From positions 1-15,902 of the forward strand of contig JAHHLF010000142.1 in NCBI GenBank assembly GCA_018679315.1: DNA of 15,902 nucleotides, in the 5' to 3' direction. A program made the translations under genes and the position numbers. The notes below the pieces were generated by a model. That model made no database searches, had not been told where the DNA came from, and worked only from the letters and a program-made list of their open reading frames with translations. The DNA comes from Bacteroidia bacterium (lineage in GTDB: Bacteria > Bacteroidota > Bacteroidia > Flavobacteriales > Flavobacteriaceae). Shown here one piece after another: positions 12,261 through 15,902 of this stretch (the first letter of the stretch is position 1; each line of letters starts with the position of its first letter).

Positions 12261-14498
12261 ATGCAAAGCAAAGGACACACCGACACATCGCACAATGATA
12301 ATGCAGAAAGCAAATGCCCGTTTCTGAGCGGGGAATTAAAACAAGCGGCTGGTGGAGGAACTACCAACCGGGATTGGTGGCCAAATGCGCTAAACCTGAG
12401 CATCCTCAGGCAGCACTCTGAACTGTCTGATCCCATGGGTGGGGATTTTGACTATAAAAAAGAATTTGAAAGCCTTGATCTGGCGGCTGTAAAAAAAGAC
12501 TTAACTGATCTGATGACTGATAGTCAGGATTGGTGGCCTGCTGATTACGGCCATTACGGGCCCTTGTTTATTCGAATGACGTGGCACGCGGCTGGAACAT
12601 ACCGCATTGCAGATGGCAGAGGTGGCGGTGGAACCGGCGCGCAACGTTTTGCGCCACTCAATAGCTGGCCGGATAATGCTAACCTTGATAAGGCCAGAAT
12701 GCTTTTGTGGCCCATTAAAAAGAAGTACGGAAAAAAGATATCCTGGGCAGACTTATTGATTCTGGCCGGTAATGTGGCTCATGAATCTATGGGTTTACCG
12801 ATGTATGGTTTTGCAGGAGGTAGAGAAGACATCTGGCACCCTGAGGAAGATATCTATTGGGGTTCTGAAGCCGAATGGCTGGGTAATAAAGACCGCTATA
12901 ATGAAGAGGGGGAATTGGAAAAACAAATGGGTGCTGCTCATATGGGATTGATCTATGTGAATCCTGAAGGTCCGGATGGGAATCCTGATCCTGTAGCTGC
13001 TGCTCATCATATCCGAGAGACCTTTGGACGAATGGCGATGAATGACTATGAGACAGTTGCCTTGATCGCTGGCGGACATACTTTTGGTAAAACACATGGA
13101 GCAGCCAGTGATGCGGAGTTCATTGAGGCGGAACCCGCCGGGGCGTCCATAGAAATGCAAAGTTTGGGTTGGAAGAATAATTTTGGATCCGGAATCGGTT
13201 CTGATACCATTACCAGCGGTCTGGAAGGAGCCTGGACCGAAACCCCTACCCAGTGGAGTCATAGATACTTTGAAAATCTCTTTGGTTATGAATGGGAGTT
13301 GACCAAAAGTCCTGCCGGGGCATGGCAATACAAACCAAAAGACGGGGCCGGAGCAGGCACATTTCCGGATGCTCATGATCCAAATGAAAAACGTGATCCG
13401 TTTATGCTAGTAACGGACCTCTCCTTACGTATGGATCCGGCTTATGAGAAAATATCACGGCGATTTTTAGAGAATCCGGATGAGTTTAAAGAGGCCTATC
13501 AAAAAGCCTGGTTTAAACTGATTCACAGAGACATGGGCCCAAAATCACGCTATTTAGGCCCGGAAGTTCCTAAAGAAGATCTGATCTGGCAAGATCCTAT
13601 TCCGGCTGCAGATCATGATTTGGTGGACGCAAAAGATATTGAGGAGTTGAAGAGAAAGATCCTTGACTACGGACTCACCACTTCCGAATTAGTGGTCACT
13701 GCCTGGGCTTCCGCATCTACCTTCAGGGGATCCGATAATCGTGGAGGGGCAAATGGATCCCGGATACGTCTTGCACCCCAAAATAATTGGGCGGTAAATA
13801 ATCCTGACCAACTAGGTCGTGTGCTGGATACATATATGCAGATCCAGGAGGAATTCAATGATGCCCAAGATGGAAATAAGAAGGTCTCTATTGCAGATCT
13901 GATCGTATTAGGCGGCTGTGCAGCTGTTGAGCAGGCAGCAAAGGATGCCGGCCACGATGTTACGGTTCCTTTTACACCGGGCAGGACGGATGCTAAAGAT
14001 GAAATGACAGATACGGAATCCTTTGAACACCTCGAACCTATTGCAGACGGATTTAGGAATTATCTCAAGACTAATTTTTCCGTTAAATCGGAAGAGTTGT
14101 TAGTGGATAAAGCTCAATTACTGACCCTGACAGCACCCGAGATGACGGTATTAGTTGGAGGAATGCGAGCCCTTAATGCTAATTATGACGGTTCCCAACA
14201 TGGTGTATTTACTAGTAACCCGGGAACTTTAACCAATGATTTCTTTGTGAATCTGCTGGATATGGGAATTAGCTGGCAGGCAACTTCAGATGATCAGGAA
14301 GTATTCGAAGGACGCGACAGAGCGACAGACCAGGTTAAATGGACCGGTACCCGGGTAGACTTGATCTTTGGTTCCAACTCTGAATTACGAGCACTTGCTG
14401 AAGTATATGCATGTGAAGATTCGCAGAAGAAATTCGTATCAGATTTTGTGGCTGCCTGGGATAAGGTCATGAACCTGGATCGATTTGAGCTGAGCTGA
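12261..14498 (+). CDS. katG: Catalase-peroxidase (HPI)
   Basis: This 745-residue haem enzyme breaks down hydrogen peroxide by catalase and peroxidase reactions. Its length is normal for two-domain KatG. Distal residues are Arg105, Trp108 and His109 (RMTWHAAGTYR). The proximal haem ligand is His273 (GGHTFGKTHG), with Trp325 and Asp386 behind it. The Met-Tyr-Trp adduct needed for catalase activity would be Trp108-Tyr232-Met258, and Arg423 matches the mobile arginine. These offsets follow the Mycobacterium tuberculosis enzyme with small, steady shifts. The second, haem-free domain begins near residue 440. There is no signal peptide, so it is cytosolic. The gene stands alone, converging on the tetR-type gene with 28 bases between stops. 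Its upstream region carries several repeats that fit stress regulation. Confidence 0.98.
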   Translation: MQSKGHTDTSHNDNAESKCPFLSGELKQAAGGGTTNRDWWPNALNLSILRQHSELSDPMGGDFDYKKEFESLDLAAVKKDLTDLMTDSQDWWPADYGHYGPLFIRMTWHAAGTYRIADGRGGGGTGAQRFAPLNSWPDNANLDKARMLLWPIKKKYGKKISWADLLILAGNVAHESMGLPMYGFAGGREDIWHPEEDIYWGSEAEWLGNKDRYNEEGELEKQMGAAHMGLIYVNPEGPDGNPDPVAAAHHIRETFGRMAMNDYETVALIAGGHTFGKTHGAASDAEFIEAEPAGASIEMQSLGWKNNFGSGIGSDTITSGLEGAWTETPTQWSHRYFENLFGYEWELTKSPAGAWQYKPKDGAGAGTFPDAHDPNEKRDPFMLVTDLSLRMDPAYEKISRRFLENPDEFKEAYQKAWFKLIHRDMGPKSRYLGPEVPKEDLIWQDPIPAADHDLVDAKDIEELKRKILDYGLTTSELVVTAWASASTFRGSDNRGGANGSRIRLAPQNNWAVNNPDQLGRVLDTYMQIQEEFNDAQDGNKKVSIADLIVLGGCAAVEQAAKDAGHDVTVPFTPGRTDAKDEMTDTESFEHLEPIADGFRNYLKTNFSVKSEELLVDKAQLLTLTAPEMTVLVGGMRALNANYDGSQHGVFTSNPGTLTNDFFVNLLDMGISWQATSDDQEVFEGRDRATDQVKWTGTRVDLIFGSNSELRALAEVYACEDSQKKFVSDFVAAWDKVMNLDRFELS

Positions 14499-14515
14499 TC
14501 GTATTAGATTTATAG

Positions 14516-14529
14516 TAGGGAATGCCCTA
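14516..14529. terminator. Weak hairpin between convergent katG and tetR-type genes
   Basis: TAGGG and CCCTA pair across the loop AATG, overlapping the stop codon of the regulator gene. The stem is only 5 bp with no clear T-run on either side, so it is at best a weak terminator. Confidence 0.25.
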
Positions 14530-15123
14530 AGACCTGGTTTTCAAGCCATTGAGCACCATTTCTAGTCCCCATTTTAATATATCGATCGACTCTTTGTTAT
14601 TCAATTGGCAAACGTCTTTGGTTACGATCATGGCTTCGATTCCCATTAACGTTGTTAGAACAACAATGAGTTTTTCTTTCTGATGTTGAGTGAGATTCAG
14701 ATCGCCTTCTTCCATGGCTAGACGTAAGGTTTGATTCCTCCGGGCGCCGCGTTTTACACCTTTGGACGATGGGGAAATCACTAGGCTTAAGTAGCGTCTA
14801 AAAGCTGCTTCATTGTCAATTGCCAAATGGTTGTAGTAAGATTGAATATCCTTTAGGGCTTTATCAGTAGAAAGTTTACGAAGAGGATCATATATCATTT
14901 CCGGACTTTTGGTATGGATATCCAGTCCGGCCTCGAGCGCAAGGATGTCGACATTTGAAAAATACCGATAGACGGTCGCACGTGAGATCGAGGCAGACTC
15001 CGCTATGTCCTCCAGGGTAAAGTCTTGTCCTGAAGTAAGAAACCTTTTAGCACTTGCCAAGATGGCATTACGTGTTTTTTGTTTTTGCTTTGTTCTACCT
15101 GATTCGATGTAATTAGAATTCAT
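14527..15123 (-). CDS. TetR/AcrR family transcriptional regulator
   Basis: The 198-residue protein has a standard TetR N-terminal helix-turn-helix. A basic lead-in RTKQKQKTRNAILASAKRF is followed by the helix-turn-helix FTLEDIAESASISRATVYRYF (35-55) and the capping helix ILALEAGLDI. The C-terminal part (about 65-198) is helical and variable, as expected for a ligand-binding and dimer domain; its ligand is unknown. The gene diverges from a cupin gene across 73 bases. Two near-identical 20-base sites sit at the two ends of that spacer, one touching this gene's start codon, so autorepression together with repression of the cupin gene is likely. Confidence 0.92.
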   Translation of the reverse strand: MNSNYIESGRTKQKQKTRNAILASAKRFLTSGQDFTLEDIAESASISRATVYRYFSNVDILALEAGLDIHTKSPEMIYDPLRKLSTDKALKDIQSYYNHLAIDNEAAFRRYLSLVISPSSKGVKRGARRNQTLRLAMEEGDLNLTQHQKEKLIVVLTTLMGIEAMIVTKDVCQLNNKESIDILKWGLEMVLNGLKTRS

Positions 15124-15142
15124 GAGACAAATGTCTTATAAA
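15123..15142. promoter_or_regulatory. Operator-like site 1 (tetR side)
   Basis: TGAGACAAATGTCTTATAAA. It matches site 2 at 16 of 20 positions. Its core is an inverted repeat, AGACA-AA-TGTCT, with further matching pairs outside. It overlaps the last base of the regulator's start codon region, downstream of the predicted regulator promoter, where a bound repressor would block transcription. Confidence 0.65.
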
Positions 15143-15143
15143 A

Positions 15144-15175
15144 TTTGCACAGTTCAAAATTCCCAAATATATTTG
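15144..15175 (+). promoter_or_regulatory. Promoter for the cupin gene
   Basis: TTTG (15144-15147), a 20-base spacer, then TATATTTG (15168-15175), an exact TAnnTTTG. This is the best promoter in the window. The predicted start, near 15180, lies inside operator-like site 2 and gives a leader of about 17 bases. Confidence 0.7.
15164..15171 (-). promoter_or_regulatory. -7 element for the tetR-type gene, overlapping the cupin -7 element
   Basis: CAAATATATTTG (15164-15175) is a perfect palindrome, so it reads TATATTTG on both strands and gives each divergent gene an exact -7 element. On the minus strand the -33 position holds TTTA rather than TTTG, 20 bases upstream, so this promoter is probably weaker. 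Confidence 0.55.
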
Positions 15176-15195
15176 TGAGACAATAATCTCATAAA
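15176..15195. promoter_or_regulatory. Operator-like site 2 (cupin side)
   Basis: TGAGACAATAATCTCATAAA, a dyad TGAGA-N6-TCTCA immediately downstream of the cupin -7 element and ending two bases before... the cupin ATG region (one base separates it from the ATG at 15197). Its start lies 53 bases from that of site 1, close to five helical turns, so two repressor dimers could sit on the same DNA face. Confidence 0.65.
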
Positions 15196-15196
15196 C

Positions 15197-15631
15197 ATGA
15201 AACAATCAAATACATGCTGGGTGCTCGGGCACAAAGTCACGCCCTATGATACTTCTGGTGACTATGATATGATGATGGCCGAAACACCTCCTCATATTCC
15301 CGGACCTCCGCCACATTCTCATAAATCCTTTAAGGAAGCATTTTTAATCGTTGAAGGGGAGATGGAGTTTATGGTTGATGGTGAGATCAAAGTAGTTCGA
15401 GCAGGAGAGTCACTTGATATTCCTCCTAATACACTACACACCTTCTCCAATAAGAGTGACAATCCCTGTAAATGGGTTAACATCCACAGCCCAAAAGGTT
15501 TTCGCCAATTCTTTGAAAAAATGGGGGTCCCAATAGAGAATACTAATGCTCAAGAATCTTCTATTTCTCCTGAGATCATTCAAGAAGTAATCCAATCGGC
15601 TGCAAATTTTGATATGCATATCAAAATGTAA
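15197..15631 (+). CDS. Cupin domain protein, metal-binding
   Basis: The 144-residue protein is a single cupin barrel. Motif 1 is complete: His-Ser-His-x4-Glu-x6-Gly in PPPHSHKSFKEAFLIVEG. Motif 2 is complete: Gly-x5-Pro-x-Asn-x2-His-x3-Asn in GESLDIPPNTLHTFSN. The two His of motif 1, its Glu and the His of motif 2 would hold one metal ion. Small cupins of this type include quercetin-dioxygenase-like and isomerase-like enzymes as well as non-catalytic binders, so the reaction cannot be read. There is no signal peptide. The C-terminal part (about 100-144) is a helical extension. Control by the divergent TetR-type protein is strongly suggested by the promoter layout. The gene converges on an alcohol dehydrogenase gene with 14 bases between stops. 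Confidence 0.88.
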   Translation: MKQSNTCWVLGHKVTPYDTSGDYDMMMAETPPHIPGPPPHSHKSFKEAFLIVEGEMEFMVDGEIKVVRAGESLDIPPNTLHTFSNKSDNPCKWVNIHSPKGFRQFFEKMGVPIENTNAQESSISPEIIQEVIQSAANFDMHIKM

Positions 15632-15645
15632 AAAGCAGATAAGGA

Positions 15646-15902
15646 CTAAAAGGAATCTATTACCAACACGCCGGAATTATCATTCTTACTCATATTGGGT
15701 AAGGCAGTGATTGCCTCGTGTAGTGAGATGGTTTTACCTATAAACTTTTTCAGGTCAAGTTTCCTTGACTTAATCAGTTCAAAAACTTCGGGATACTTAA
15801 AAGCCTGCATACCGTGACTTCCCAGGATCTCAAGTTCATTAGCCACAACCTGGTCCATGGGTATCTTAGGGTGACTATGATCTCCTGTCATAAGTCCTAC
15901 CT
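15646..15902 (-). CDS. Zinc-type (MDR) alcohol dehydrogenase, C-terminal part (cut by window edge)
   Basis: The frame stays open past the internal Met at 15891 to the window edge, so only the last 85 or so residues of a longer protein are present. It shows GLMTGDHSHPKIPMDQVVANE, then LEILGSHGMQAFKYPEVF, IGKTISLHEAITALPNM and a closing GVLVIDSF. This is the C-terminal part of medium-chain alcohol dehydrogenases: the end of the Rossmann domain, the conserved NELEILGSHGM segment, and the final strand. Such enzymes oxidise alcohols with NAD(P). The catalytic zinc-binding N-terminus lies outside the window. It converges on the cupin gene and may be unrelated to it. Confidence 0.85.
   Translation of the reverse strand, partial: VGLMTGDHSHPKIPMDQVVANELEILGSHGMQAFKYPEVFELIKSRKLDLKKFIGKTISLHEAITALPNMSKNDNSGVLVIDSF

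Noticed and set aside
12795..13376. 193-codon open frame on the minus strand inside katG
   Set aside because: It lies wholly antisense to a highly conserved enzyme gene and its translation shows no recognisable domain; it is a by-product of katG codon use.
14516..14529. Bidirectional intrinsic terminator between katG and the tetR-type gene
   Set aside because: The stem is only 5 bp and lacks a T-run on either strand; kept only as a low-confidence hairpin.
1..15902. CRISPR array, tRNA or rRNA genes, insertion sequence, phage or classic defence system
   Set aside because: No regularly spaced repeats, no tRNA-like cloverleaf I could make out, and no transposase, integrase, Cas or restriction proteins among the reading frames.

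Overview
The window looks like ordinary chromosomal DNA of a member of the Bacteroidota, most likely Flavobacteriaceae. The reasons are Bacteroidota-type promoter elements (TTTG around -33 and TAnnTTTG around -7), weak or absent Shine-Dalgarno sequences before most genes, an AT-leaning composition, and gene families that are common there (P1 peptidase, atypical SDR, DUF4440/DUF6265-like lipoprotein, class C-type serine hydrolase with a C-terminal membrane region). No rRNA, tRNA, CRISPR array, insertion sequence or phage gene is visible. All functional calls rest on reading motifs, not on database searches.

Left part, minus strand (1-4746): a cluster runs from a lipoprotein metallophosphoesterase into a secreted P1/DmpA-type aminopeptidase (stop and start share one base) and then into a Gfo/Idh/MocA oxidoreductase cut by the window edge. 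Upstream of it lie an atypical SDR, a small CDF-like cation transporter, an ankyrin-repeat protein and a small membrane protein.

Middle part: a plus-strand serine beta-lactamase-like hydrolase (4854-6782) converges on a minus-strand group TspO -> GIY-YIG protein -> small membrane protein (8027-6807). Next come a uracil-DNA glycosylase-like protein that seems to start at TTG, an AT-richer sulfotransferase with its own promoter (8699-9679), and a minus-strand run SRPBCC protein -> zinc-ribbon membrane protein -> DUF4440/DUF6265-like lipoprotein.

Right part: a secreted protein of unknown function (11547-11984) diverges from katG (12261-14498) across a 276-base spacer. This spacer holds several inverted and direct repeats, including a 7-1-7 dyad with the geometry of a Fur/PerR box. 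katG converges on a tetR-type regulator gene. That regulator diverges from a cupin gene across 73 bases carrying two matching 20-base operator-like repeats, 53 bp apart, placed symmetrically around back-to-back -7 elements that share one 12-bp palindrome. The window ends inside a zinc-type alcohol dehydrogenase gene on the minus strand.

The strongest novel-looking signal is this tetR/cupin control region. Next are the katG spacer, a perfect 22-bp palindrome inside the serine hydrolase gene, and the metallophosphoesterase whose usual Asp-x-His motif reads Asp-Leu-Asn.
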